Assembly: GCA_963781285.1 (NCBI GenBank)
Contig: CAWAFI010000003.1
Coordinates: 310,001 to 374,000, forward strand
Source: CAIWHR01 sp963781285
GTDB taxonomy: Bacteria; Pseudomonadota; Gammaproteobacteria; Burkholderiales; Casimicrobiaceae
Direction of reading: 5' to 3'
Length of the DNA: 64,000 nt
The notes beneath the pieces were generated by a model. That model was not told the origin of the DNA. It worked only from the letters and a program-made list of their open reading frames with translations, and searched no databases. Below are positions 43,170 to 51,280 of the stretch, piece by piece. Both the position numbers and the translations under genes were made by a program. Numbering within the stretch: position 1 is the first letter of the stretch; every line of letters begins with the position of its first letter.

Positions 43170-43589
43170 TCAGGCGCGACCCAGCGCGGGTGACGGCTCC
43201 GCCGGGCGCAGCGCGTAGGCGCCGTCGCCCAACAGCGCTTGTACGATCAGCGTGATCGTCCAGAAGGCCGGATACTCCCAGCCGCCTTTGGGCGCGCTGA
43301 ACAACCAGCCGTTGCCAGAATGTACCCATGTGGCGCCCAGCAGCACCGGCAACAGCGCAAGCGCGACGACGCGCGTCTTCACGCCGAGGATGAGCAGCAT
43401 GCCACCGACCAGTTCGGCTGCGAACGTCGCGTAGCCGAGGACGCCCGGCAGGCCAAGCGACTCGAAGAACTGCGCGGTGCCGGGCAGCGTGAACACGAAA
43501 TACTTGAGCAACGCGTGGGCGACGAACATCGTGCCCAGCGCGAGGCGCAGCAACAGCGCCGCGGCGGCGATTTGGCGTGCATCGTTCAT
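43170..43589 (-). CDS. DoxX-family membrane protein
   Basis: 139 residues and four predicted membrane helices (ALLLRLALGTMFVAHALLKY, GYATFAAELVGGMLLILG, VVALALLPVLLGATWVHS, AFWTITLIVQALLG). DoxX-type proteins are small quinone-associated membrane subunits. Several are induced by quinones or aromatic compounds together with a dioxygenase. That would match the neighbouring ygiD and the divergent LysR. ATG at 43589. The intergenic region to the LysR start is 123 bp and holds an obvious palindrome. Confidence 0.88.
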   Translation of the reverse strand: MNDARQIAAAALLLRLALGTMFVAHALLKYFVFTLPGTAQFFESLGLPGVLGYATFAAELVGGMLLILGVKTRVVALALLPVLLGATWVHSGNGWLFSAPKGGWEYPAFWTITLIVQALLGDGAYALRPAEPSPALGRA

Positions 43590-43683
43590 GGTGTGACTCC
43601 TGTCCGTGGAATACGCCCAAGGGCGCGACGAAACGAATGATGAAACTTGCCGTTAATATGATAAATACGTGCCTAAGCGATAT

Positions 43684-43706
43684 ATTATTGCGAAATATGC
43701 AATAAT
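43684..43706. promoter_or_regulatory. LysR-type operator, perfect palindrome
   Basis: ATTATTGC-GAAATAT-GCAATAAT: perfect 8-bp arms with a 7-bp spacer, seven bases before the lysR ATG. The T-N11-A element of LysR binding sites is included. It is placed to autoregulate the lysR gene and control doxX. Confidence 0.7.
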
Positions 43707-43712
43707 CGATCC

Positions 43713-44675
43713 ATGGACCGCTTCTCCGCCATCGCCGCATTCGTCCAGGTGGTCGAGTCCGGCAGCTTCGCGCGCGCAGCCGAGCGCCTCGATGTCTCCG
43801 TGTCGTCGGTTTCGCGCCACGTCACTGAGCTGGAGGCCCACCTCGACGCGCGGTTGCTCAATCGCACGACGCGCCGCCTGTCGCTCACCGAGATCGGCCG
43901 CATCTTCCACGAGCGATGCGTGCAGCTGCTCGCCGATCTCGAGGAGGCCGAAGAGTCCGCGGGTGCCGGTACGATTACGCCGCGCGGCACGCTGCGGCTC
44001 ACTTGCTCGATCACGTTCGGTGCGCGCCATCTCGCGCCGGCGGTCACCGCATTCATCGCGCGCTATCCCGAGATGCGTTTCGACGTCGAGCTCTCCGACC
44101 GCGCCGTCGATCTGGTCGAAGAGGGCTTCGACGCCGCGGTGCGCATCGGGGCGATCGGCAGCCAGAATGTCGTCGCCCGCCGGATCGGCGCGACGGGCCT
44201 CATCTGCTGCGCTGCGCCGTCCTATCTCACGCGCCACGGCGCGCCGGGTACGCCCGAGGAGCTCGCGAAGCACGCGTGCTTCACCTACGAGTACGTGTCG
44301 CGCAAGGGGACGTGGCCTTTCGTCGACCGGCACGGGCGCGATCGGAGCGTCGCGGTCACCGGGCCGGTGCACGCGAACAATGGCCGCTTCCTCGAGGCGC
44401 TGGCCGTTGCCGGTCTCGGCATTGCGTACGAGCCCGATTTCATCGTGGGCCCGGACGTGCGCGCCGGCCGGCTCGTGCCGCTGCTGCGCGATTTTGCGCC
44501 GCCACCCGCAGGTATCCACGTCGTGTACCCGAGCCGGCGCCACCTGTCGGCGAAGGTGCGCGCGTTCACCGATTTCCTGGTCGAGCGGTTCGCGACAGCC
44601 GAATGGACGCTTGACACCGCCGTGGGGGACGCGCGGCACCGCGGGGGAAGTGCACGATCGCGCCGTTCGAGGTGA
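43713..44675 (+). CDS. LysR-family transcriptional regulator
   Basis: 320 residues. N-terminal helix-turn-helix (FVQVVESGSFARAAERLDVS, VSSVSRHVTELEAHLDARLL, NRTTRRLSLTEIG) and the effector-binding domain (PRGTLRLTCSITFGARHLAP, then DVELSDRAVDLVEEGFDAAV). The sequence is of the CrgA/AaeR-like subgroup, which often senses aromatic or quinone-type molecules. A palindromic operator lies just upstream, and the divergent doxX-ygiD genes are the likely targets. The final 20 residues (DARHRGGSARSRRSR) are basic and exceed the usual end. Confidence 0.93.
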   Translation: MDRFSAIAAFVQVVESGSFARAAERLDVSVSSVSRHVTELEAHLDARLLNRTTRRLSLTEIGRIFHERCVQLLADLEEAEESAGAGTITPRGTLRLTCSITFGARHLAPAVTAFIARYPEMRFDVELSDRAVDLVEEGFDAAVRIGAIGSQNVVARRIGATGLICCAAPSYLTRHGAPGTPEELAKHACFTYEYVSRKGTWPFVDRHGRDRSVAVTGPVHANNGRFLEALAVAGLGIAYEPDFIVGPDVRAGRLVPLLRDFAPPPAGIHVVYPSRRHLSAKVRAFTDFLVERFATAEWTLDTAVGDARHRGGSARSRRSR

Positions 44676-44829
44676 ACGGACTGCCCGCTGGTCCGGCGTG
44701 GGTCGCTTTGCCAGAGCGAGATCGATCGGAGTACTCTTTGCGAATGACGCCGCGACGACCGCGCAGGGGTGTTGTGTGTTTCGGCCGAACGAATCCATCC
44801 TTGGCAATGCAGACGCGGGACCCTTCTCC

Positions 44830-45765
44830 ATGAGTGACGACACAGGCACCGGCAATCGGGGCGGACAACCTCCTGGACCGGCGTCGGAGCTGCGAATCGG
44901 CGCGGAGGTCAAGAGCCGGATCGTCGAGACCAAGGCCACCTGTCCGTTCATCGGGACCGCGGTGTCCGCCGGCGACCTTCCCGTGCGCAACGATGCCGAC
45001 AACCCGCTGGCCAGCGTTGATGACGTACGAGCATTGGGTAACAGCGGTGGCGGTGATCTGGGGGAGGTGCTGCAACTGTTCGCAACCGGCAACCATCTGC
45101 TGATGCGGGGCAGCTCGGGGAAGCTCGATACGAAAACACCGCCCGGACTCTTCTCGCTGGAGTTTCCGGGCTCGCAGGGGTCTCATCCGGGGCATAGCGG
45201 CATCCTGCAGGGGGATCCGCGGACGTTGGCCTCCGGCAGGCTGAGCCGCGCCGACTTCGAGCGGCTCACGCGGCGCGCCAGAGGTGGATTCGTCACACGG
45301 TCCGACGTTGCGCATTTCATTGCCGAAAACCTCCACCGGGATCCCGACGCGAAAGTGTTCGGTGCAGCGACGGCGACTTTATTGCTGGGCGACCTCGGTT
45401 CATTTGTTCGCAGTATCGGCCCGACCTTCGTGACGAGACTCGTCGGATCCGGGGGAGAAGCGGTCGAAGCGCACCGGGATCTCGAGGCGAAGCTCACCAA
45501 GTTGCTGGGTGAGGACAATCTCGTGGGCGCCGCCGGCGAATTCGGCCTGTTGTTCGCGTTTCTCGCCAACAAGCCCAATGCCAAGGTGGTCGACGGTGAA
45601 CCGGCAATCGCCGTGAGCGACCTCCAGGCGATGTTCGTGGACAAGCGGTTTCCGGAGGGCTGGAGGAACTGGAGGAAGACGCGCGTAGACTGGGTCAAGA
45701 ACACCACCGCGCTCCTTGTCAGCGCGGGCAAGGAATATCTCCGGCTCCAAAAGGAACATTCCTGA
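44830..45765 (+). CDS. Protein with possible similarity to heme-thiolate peroxidases
   Basis: 311 residues, no signal peptide. An early block CPFIGTAVSAGDLPVRN has the layout of the CPxLNxLANHGxxPRN heme-cysteine region of family-2 peroxidases and peroxygenases. Later HSGILQGDPRTLASGRLSRA resembles their EHDGSLSRAD segment but without the catalytic glutamate-histidine pair. The C-terminal 150 residues (ENLHRDPDAKVFGAATATLL and LVGAAGEFGLLFAFLANKPN) do not match anything I know. A distant, possibly non-peroxidatic member is the best guess. The ATG at 44830 has a weak ribosome site. The gene is 154 bp after the lysR gene and 61 bp before a membrane protein. Confidence 0.55.
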   Translation: MSDDTGTGNRGGQPPGPASELRIGAEVKSRIVETKATCPFIGTAVSAGDLPVRNDADNPLASVDDVRALGNSGGGDLGEVLQLFATGNHLLMRGSSGKLDTKTPPGLFSLEFPGSQGSHPGHSGILQGDPRTLASGRLSRADFERLTRRARGGFVTRSDVAHFIAENLHRDPDAKVFGAATATLLLGDLGSFVRSIGPTFVTRLVGSGGEAVEAHRDLEAKLTKLLGEDNLVGAAGEFGLLFAFLANKPNAKVVDGEPAIAVSDLQAMFVDKRFPEGWRNWRKTRVDWVKNTTALLVSAGKEYLRLQKEHS

Positions 45766-45826
45766 GCGGTTTAGGGCACGTTCAGCTTCTGCGAAACAAC
45801 TGTCCATCGCGGGACCGAGGTGCAAC

Positions 45827-46309
45827 GTGAGCGATGAATCAGGTTCGGCGACTCCAGGCCACGACGCAGAGACGGCGCCCGCAGAGCGGCGACGCTCGGT
45901 GTGGGTGTGGGTCATCCTGGTCTATGCAGGCATTGCGTTGCTCGGCGGAACCTTGTTCGCCGCCGGGGAGTTCATGGGCTATCGGCCGGGCGGAAAATCC
46001 GCCACGCCCCTCAGTCCGATGTACTACGCGGTTGCCGTGACCAGTGAAGTTGTGTATCTGATCGGTGCGCTCGCGCTCTTCAATTTGCGCGCGCGGGCGG
46101 TGCCTCTGTTTGCGCTCGCGTTGGCGTTCAGCGTGGCCGATATGCTGGTCCTGCGCTCCGAAGGGTGGGGCGCGCTGCCGGATGACGCGCCCGGCGCGGA
46201 GCCCGGACAACAGCTCGCCACCGCGGTTGGCAGCGCGGTAGGTTTTCTGGTGTTCGCTGCAACCCTCGCTTACGCGGCGCGCCTGCGGCGGCGCGGTGTC
46301 CTGCGCTGA
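45827..46309 (+). CDS. Four-helix membrane protein of unknown function
   Basis: 160 residues. A polar, acidic start (SDESGSATPGHDAETAP) is followed by four hydrophobic helices (VWVWVILVYAGIALLGGTLF, YAVAVTSEVVYLIGALALFN, AVPLFALALAFSVADMLVL, GSAVGFLVFAATLAYAARL) and a basic end (RLRRRGVLR), so both ends should face the cytoplasm. No family recognised. GTG start at 45827 with GAGG seven bases upstream. It is probably in an operon with the preceding peroxidase-like gene. It converges with the nSTAND gene and ends only 27 bp from it. Confidence 0.65.
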   Translation: MSDESGSATPGHDAETAPAERRRSVWVWVILVYAGIALLGGTLFAAGEFMGYRPGGKSATPLSPMYYAVAVTSEVVYLIGALALFNLRARAVPLFALALAFSVADMLVLRSEGWGALPDDAPGAEPGQQLATAVGSAVGFLVFAATLAYAARLRRRGVLR

Positions 46310-46336
46310 AGGCGAACCGCCGGGTGCCGCGCGCGC

Positions 46337-47812
46337 TCACGCCGGCGGCGAAATGTACCGGTTGAGCATTTCGACGCTGCGGCGAATGCCGAGCACGCAC
46401 ATCCACAGCGACAGTGGCGCGAAGACCAACACCAGAATCAGTACGATGACCGCGATGCCCACCGCGTCTTCGCTCGACGGATCTAGCGAGGTGAACAAAA
46501 ATAGCACAAAGATGATCGCCATGATGATCACCGTGAGCGCCGCGACGAGCGACAGGATCAGCCCCAGGATTCCGAAGGTGATGCCGCGCGTCTTGCGCGT
46601 GGCGAGGATCGGCGCGACCAGGCTGTCGTGGGAGAGCTCGTAGTACCAATTGTCGGCGCGCTGGTCCGAGCGTAGCAGTCGGCGATCGACCAGCTGCCGC
46701 AACGTCGCGGGCTCCAGCTTCAGTATGCGTCGGATCTCGCCTTGTTCGAGGCTCAAGCGCCGGCCTTCGGGGCTGATCAGATATTGCTCGCAGAGGCGCC
46801 GCACCTTCTTGCGCGTGCCGCGCGGGTCGATCGTGTCGATCACGTTGCGGTAGAAGTCGCGCAGCGTGGACGCCAGTCCGTGTTCGCCACCGAGATCGGC
46901 GAGACTGATTTCGACCGCGCCGGAGCCCTTGTGCTGTCGCTCCCCCACCAGCGATTCGACGCGCTGGCAGATCAGCTGCAGGTGGAACGGTTCGACGGTG
47001 TTACTGGCGCGCGCTGCGTTGCCGCCGGTGCGTTGGGTCAGGTAGGTCAGGATCGAGCGCACCGTATCCGGACGATAGTCGAACGGCTGCGTGCCCAAAG
47101 CGGGATCCTGCACGCGTGCGGGGCCCTCGAGCGCGGTGACGGCCGCATCGACCGACAGCGGCGTCAGCCGGAACCGGTGATCCAGAATCTGGGGGATGTT
47201 GTCGGCGGCTTCTTCGAGCGAGCCCAGATAGTCTTCGCGCAGCGAGATCACGATCCGCATCTCCGGGGGCGCGTCGGACAAGCCGGCATCGAGCGCTGTC
47301 TCCGCATTGCTTCGTTCCGGCCGCACGCCGCGGACCAGATGCCCCAGCTCGCGCAGAAAATCCGCGCGCGTCTCGCTTGCGTGCAGCGTGAACAGCTCCT
47401 CGAATTGATCCAGTATCAGCACCGGCGTCAGCAGCCGGTCACCCTGCCAGAACTCCGTCGTCTTGAAGAAATGCCACAGCGATACGGTGCTGCCCGGGTT
47501 GTATTCGAGGGGTTTGCCTGCCGTGGCCTGCCGGATGAAGTCGGGCAGACTGCGCAGGGGACCCTGCTTCACGTCGTTGACGCGCACGAACAGCGGCAGG
47601 TAGCCTTCGTCGCGCAGCGGCTGCGCCACACCGGCCTGCACCAGCGAGGTCTTGCCCAACCCCGATTTGGCATACACGACGACCAGCCGATGCGCAAGAA
47701 TCTGGTCGATGAGTGTCGCCGCCTCCTTTTCACGACCAAAGAACACCGCCCGCGAAACCGCATCGTCGGCGAAGGGCTGCGCGCCGGGATAGCGGGTGCG
47801 GCTGCCGGTCAC
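46337..47812 (-). CDS. nSTAND-type NTPase with C-terminal membrane helices (effector partner of SIR2-TIR protein)
   Basis: 491 residues. Near the N-terminus VFFGREKEAATLIDQI leads to the Walker A loop VVYAKSGLGKTSLVQAG (about residue 46); Walker B is LILDQFEELFTL (about 129); a sensor is IVISLREDYLGSLEE. These features mark the novel-STAND family 1. A winged-helix-like part follows (RLLRSDQRADNWYYELSHDS). The last 80 residues hold two strong membrane helices (GILGLILSLVAALTVIIMAI, and AVIVLILVLVFAPLSLWM). It starts with GTG overlapping the SIR2-TIR stop (GTGA). STAND proteins switch on upon sensing a ligand, often of phage origin; the membrane part may anchor or disrupt the membrane. Confidence 0.85.
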   Translation of the reverse strand: MTGSRTRYPGAQPFADDAVSRAVFFGREKEAATLIDQILAHRLVVVYAKSGLGKTSLVQAGVAQPLRDEGYLPLFVRVNDVKQGPLRSLPDFIRQATAGKPLEYNPGSTVSLWHFFKTTEFWQGDRLLTPVLILDQFEELFTLHASETRADFLRELGHLVRGVRPERSNAETALDAGLSDAPPEMRIVISLREDYLGSLEEAADNIPQILDHRFRLTPLSVDAAVTALEGPARVQDPALGTQPFDYRPDTVRSILTYLTQRTGGNAARASNTVEPFHLQLICQRVESLVGERQHKGSGAVEISLADLGGEHGLASTLRDFYRNVIDTIDPRGTRKKVRRLCEQYLISPEGRRLSLEQGEIRRILKLEPATLRQLVDRRLLRSDQRADNWYYELSHDSLVAPILATRKTRGITFGILGLILSLVAALTVIIMAIIFVLFLFTSLDPSSEDAVGIAVIVLILVLVFAPLSLWMCVLGIRRSVEMLNRYISPPA

Positions 47813-49164
47813 TGCGACTGCCTCTGGCGCCGCTGGAAATCGCGGCGCATCGTCGATACCAGTGCCGCGACGTCGGTATCGAACTGTCTCTCGCGCAGCG
47901 GCATCTGCTGCCGATCGGAGAGTTCCTCGAGCCGTTGCTCGGGGGCTTCTTCATCCGCCGCGAGCGGAATGAGGTAGGCCCCACGGAATCGCTGTGCCTG
48001 GTCGCGGGCGATCGCGATCTCCTTGTTGACGTAGCCGACACGCTTGCGCACGAGTGCCGCCGTCTGCAGCACCAGCACGTAGTCGGCCTCCCGCAGCGAA
48101 CTTTCGATCATCAGGTTCCAATCATCGCCGCCGCGCAGCGCGTCCTGGTCCAACCAGGGCTCGAACCCGGTCGCTTGCAGCGAGGCAAACAAGCGTGCCG
48201 CCAGCGCGCGGTCCTCGCTCGCGTAGCTGACGAACACGCGCGGCCTGGCGCCGATGGCTTGCGGCTGCGCCATCACGCCACCTTCGGCCGCAAGTCGGGC
48301 CTGCAGTTCGGTCATGAAGCTCACGATATCGTCGTCGCATACCTCGACGCGGGTCCCGCGCTGGTAGAACAGCACGGTCTGCTCGCGGTCGAATTCGGGC
48401 ATGCCGTGCAGCAGCGGCTCGAGCGCAACGGCGTTGCCGGACCGGCCTTGCATCAGGCTGCGCACCAGCGCCTTCAGCAGCACGCGCAGATACCAGTGGC
48501 GAATGCCGAATCCGACGAAGAGCAGGCTCACCCCGGGTCGCTGTAACGCACGGCGCAAGCTGTCGGGGAGCGGCGGACGTTCGGAGATGACCGCGATCAG
48601 GAAATCGAGCAGGTCGTTTTCGCTGATCACCAGCGACTGCGGGTCTTCGAACGTTCCGAACAGGTGATACACGAGCGGCGTGCTGGCCGCGCCGGGAACA
48701 ACGAACCCCGGGTTGTCACCGCGATCGCCGCGCAGGTTGTAGCGGTAGCTGATAGGCGCCTTTTGCGCCTGTTGCAACGCATCCGCCAGCAGCCGGTCGT
48801 GGCAGGTGGAGATGATCAGCGGAAACGGCGCGCCGGCGAGCACGCGATGCACATTCGACGGCGTGAGCGGCGCGGACGCGTAGAACTTCGCCGCCAGCGA
48901 CCGCAGGCTGCTCGGGCCAAAGCCCTCGGCATCCTCGTATTGCTGCGCCACCCCGGCGAGACTCGTCGCGGTAACCGTGCGATTGTCGTCCCGAAGTTCG
49001 GCGATCAGCCGAGCCAGCAACGCGTCCGCATACGTGCGCGGACTTGCGTTAGTGGAGGGCGCGCCATCCGGCGAACTGTCGGCCGGCACCTCCGGGCCGA
49101 GCACCAGGATGCATTGCCCATGCCGCAGGCTGCTGACCAGATTGGTCCAGTGCCGCTCTTTCAT
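47809..49164 (-). CDS. SIR2-like and TIR double-domain protein (candidate immune NADase)
   Basis: 451 residues. The N-terminal 250 are SIR2-like: SLRHGQCILVLGPEVPADSS, then PFPLIISTCHDRLL at the position of TTNYDxxLE, LVYHLFGTFEDPQSLVISEN in place of KLHGsxxxP..vlt, and LLFVGFGIRHWYLRVLLKAL. The usual catalytic asparagine is replaced (TCHD). Residues about 308-450 form a TIR domain: RPRVFVSYASEDRALAARLF, the loop PWLDQDALRGGDDWNL, and GYVNKEIAIA with a candidate catalytic glutamate. Both folds hydrolyse NAD in defence proteins. The gene precedes the nSTAND NTPase with a GTGA overlap. The 206 bp upstream hold no gene. Confidence 0.85.
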   Translation of the reverse strand: MKERHWTNLVSSLRHGQCILVLGPEVPADSSPDGAPSTNASPRTYADALLARLIAELRDDNRTVTATSLAGVAQQYEDAEGFGPSSLRSLAAKFYASAPLTPSNVHRVLAGAPFPLIISTCHDRLLADALQQAQKAPISYRYNLRGDRGDNPGFVVPGAASTPLVYHLFGTFEDPQSLVISENDLLDFLIAVISERPPLPDSLRRALQRPGVSLLFVGFGIRHWYLRVLLKALVRSLMQGRSGNAVALEPLLHGMPEFDREQTVLFYQRGTRVEVCDDDIVSFMTELQARLAAEGGVMAQPQAIGARPRVFVSYASEDRALAARLFASLQATGFEPWLDQDALRGGDDWNLMIESSLREADYVLVLQTAALVRKRVGYVNKEIAIARDQAQRFRGAYLIPLAADEEAPEQRLEELSDRQQMPLRERQFDTDVAALVSTMRRDFQRRQRQSQ

Positions 49165-49370
49165 CGGCGAACGAGCCGGGGTGCCGCTATCAGCGGTCGC
49201 CGGACGAATGGATCCCCATCAGCCAATTGTACAAGGTCGCGCCAGTTCCCCCGTTTGGTTGGGACCATCCCCGGCGTCGGTGGGCGCGCCGCGGCGAGCG
49301 CCATGCTCGAAGCCGACGTCGTTCGCGCGCGGGAGGTCGCTCGCCGGAGCGGCGGCAGTGATCAGTAACG

Positions 49371-49946
49371 TCAGGCCGCGGCGTCGAACGCCTTCCTGAT
49401 CCAGGCGATCAGTACCGTGTCCACCTCGTCCGGGGAGGTGAGCTTGACCTTGTAGTTGCACATTCCGCCGGGCGGCAGCGCAACGAGGCGGTCGGTCGCG
49501 GCAACGCCAGTCATGTTGAGTCCGACCTCGACGCGCGTCTGGGTCGCCGGCCCGAGCATCGCGAACTGCTTCCGACGGCGCAGGCTCACGTAGGTCTTCT
49601 TCGGCACGATCTCGAAGGTTCCGAACTTCGTGATGGCGACCATCACCCTGTCGTGGATCGGACGCAGCGCCGCCTTGGGTCCCGAGTACAGGCCCGCGAC
49701 GACCTGGTCCAGCGATTGTGCCTCGCCCACTGCGGCATCGGGCCCCGCGGAGTTCAACACGTGGTGAATGAGCGTGTTGGCATCGCCGTGACCCATGCCG
49801 AGGTCGCGCTTCAGCATCTCCCGCAATTCGCCATGCTTGGCGAGGCCGCTCTTGCGCACGATCTCGGCCAGTTGCGGCAACGACTTGCCGGTACGCTTCT
49901 CGATGTTGGCGAGTTGGGTCGCGAGGGCTTGGGCCGGGTCAGCCAT
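49371..49946 (-). CDS. DUF4287 / DUF5655 protein
   Basis: 191 residues. The N-terminal 80 contain QLANIEKRTGKSLPQLAEIV and LKRDLGMGHGDANTLIHHVL (DUF4287). The C-terminal part has IHDRVMVAITKFGTFEIVPK, KTYVSLRRRKQFAMLGPATQ, TRVEVGLNM and CNYKVKLTSPDEVDTVLIAW (DUF5655). The two domains commonly occur together in soluble proteins of unknown function. ATG 49946 has AAGGAG upstream. It lies 206 bp upstream of the SIR2-TIR gene on the same strand. It is probably independent. Confidence 0.85.
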   Translation of the reverse strand: MADPAQALATQLANIEKRTGKSLPQLAEIVRKSGLAKHGELREMLKRDLGMGHGDANTLIHHVLNSAGPDAAVGEAQSLDQVVAGLYSGPKAALRPIHDRVMVAITKFGTFEIVPKKTYVSLRRRKQFAMLGPATQTRVEVGLNMTGVAATDRLVALPPGGMCNYKVKLTSPDEVDTVLIAWIRKAFDAAA

Positions 49947-50038
49947 GAAAGTCTCCTTGTGAAGGCGAGCGGTCGATGAACGGATGGCGCGAGCGCGGCG
50001 GGGCGATGCGTCCCGCGGGAACGCGCGATCGGCAGCGG

Positions 50039-50524
50039 CTATTTCTGGCGTTGCATGCGGATGCGCCAGGCCTCCTTCCAACCGTCCTGGGCCTTTATTT
50101 CGGCGATGACGAAGTACGCGTCATTGCCCTCACGCCGCAAGGAGCTCCGGTAGGTCTGCTCCTGCTTGCCATCGCTGTACTTCTCCTCGGGGAACATCAG
50201 CGCGCCGTCCTTGACCGCCATGGTGCCGTGGCTGTTGCCGCCGAGCATGTTGATGTAGAGGTAGTGCACGGTCTTCGACGGCGCGTCGAAGTAATAGATC
50301 GTTTCGCCGCCGTAGGGTGCGGGACCGCCAGTGACCGTGTGCCGGTCGCGCAGAAACTGCCCGCCGTAAATCCATTCGAAGCAATGCTCGTCGGTCTGCT
50401 TGCCGTCGGTAAACGTGCCCTTCCAGCAACTGCCGGCGAGAAAGGCCTGCGACTGGAAGTGGGCGGCCGGCTCTGCCAGCACCATGCCGGGTAACCAGAC
50501 GACGAGCATCAGCAACGTGCGCAT
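50039..50524 (-). CDS. Exported protein of unknown function
   Basis: 161 residues with a signal peptide (LLMLVVWLPGMVLA). The mature protein reads SQAFLAGSCWKGTFTDGKQT, then HCFEWIYGGQFLRDRHTV, TIYYFDAPSKTVHYLYINML and AEIKAQDGWKEAWRIRM. This looks like a lipocalin-like beta-barrel of the DUF1579 type. Two cysteines near the N-terminus may pair. It lies 3 bp downstream of the TetR gene on the same strand, so it is a likely member of the TetR regulon. Confidence 0.7.
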   Translation of the reverse strand: MRTLLMLVVWLPGMVLAEPAAHFQSQAFLAGSCWKGTFTDGKQTDEHCFEWIYGGQFLRDRHTVTGGPAPYGGETIYYFDAPSKTVHYLYINMLGGNSHGTMAVKDGALMFPEEKYSDGKQEQTYRSSLRREGNDAYFVIAEIKAQDGWKEAWRIRMQRQK

Positions 50525-50527
50525 GTT

Positions 50528-51169
50528 CTATCTCCTCTTGAGCTTCCTGCGTCGGGCATGGGCGCCTGCTTCGCTTAGTAGACGTACGAAATGATCACGG
50601 AGCTGGCCGACCGTCGCGTCGAACATCGCAACGTCGCGATAGGTGCGTGCGAGCATCACGCCACCTTCCATCGTTGTCAGCACGAACCCGGCAAGCGCGC
50701 GCCGGTCCACGTCCGGCGGCAGGCGCGCCCCGGCATCGACCAGGCAGCGCTCGATCGCGTCCACCCACGCAGTGAAGTTGGCCGCGAGCCGCGTGCGCAC
50801 CGGCGGATCGGGCTCGTGCAACTCGAGCGCCAGGCTGCCGATCGGGCAGCCATAGGTGCAGTCGGTCTGGACGATCAGTTCGCGGTATTTCGCCAGCAGC
50901 GCGAACACGCGCTCGATCGGATCGGCGACATCCTGCCACACGGGGGCGAGCAACATTTCGTCGATGCCGCCGTGATACAGGTCGAGCACCGCGAGCAGGA
51001 CATCCTGCTTGCCCGGGAAGAAATGGTAGAGGCTGCCGCTGTGGATTCCCGCGCGCTGGAGCAAGTCGGCAACGCTGGTCGATTGGTAGCCCTTCTCCCA
51101 GAAAAGCTCCATCGCTGCGACGACAATACGCGTGCGGGTTGCAACGCCAGCGTCAATTTGATCGATCAT
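50528..51169 (-). CDS. TetR-family transcriptional repressor
   Basis: 213 residues. The N-terminal DNA-binding domain reads TRTRIVVAAMELFWEKGYQS, TSVADLLQRAGIHSGSLYHF, FPGKQDVLLAVLDLY. The C-terminal ligand domain contains QTDCTYGCPIGSLALELHEP, a pattern shared with regulators of the AcuR/YxaF-like group, with a cysteine pair (DCTYGC) that might sense electrophiles. It ends in a basic tail. The ATG at 51169 lies within the promoter-proximal palindromes, suggesting that it represses itself and the downstream exported-protein gene. Confidence 0.92.
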   Translation of the reverse strand: MIDQIDAGVATRTRIVVAAMELFWEKGYQSTSVADLLQRAGIHSGSLYHFFPGKQDVLLAVLDLYHGGIDEMLLAPVWQDVADPIERVFALLAKYRELIVQTDCTYGCPIGSLALELHEPDPPVRTRLAANFTAWVDAIERCLVDAGARLPPDVDRRALAGFVLTTMEGGVMLARTYRDVAMFDATVGQLRDHFVRLLSEAGAHARRRKLKRR

Positions 51170-51200
51170 TCAAATCAGCATAGGCCGATTTGATCGATCA
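51156..51200. promoter_or_regulatory. Two copies of a TetR-type operator
   Basis: ATTTGATCGATCA occurs at 51156-51168 and 51188-51200, 32 bp apart (about three helical turns). Each contains the perfect palindrome TGATCGATCA. One copy covers the start codon of the tetR gene and the other lies just upstream, consistent with autorepression. Confidence 0.7.
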
Positions 51201-51280
51201 ATCAGTCGCGCTAAACATATTGCTGGCAGAGCGAGGGACCCCTTCGGGCCGGGTCGCGGCCTTAAAGGGGCGCTGCAGTA

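Noticed and set aside
46337..49164. Classical Thoeris (ThsA/ThsB) system
   Set aside because: Thoeris uses separate SIR2 and TIR proteins without a STAND NTPase. Here the SIR2 and TIR domains are fused and the partner is an nSTAND membrane protein.
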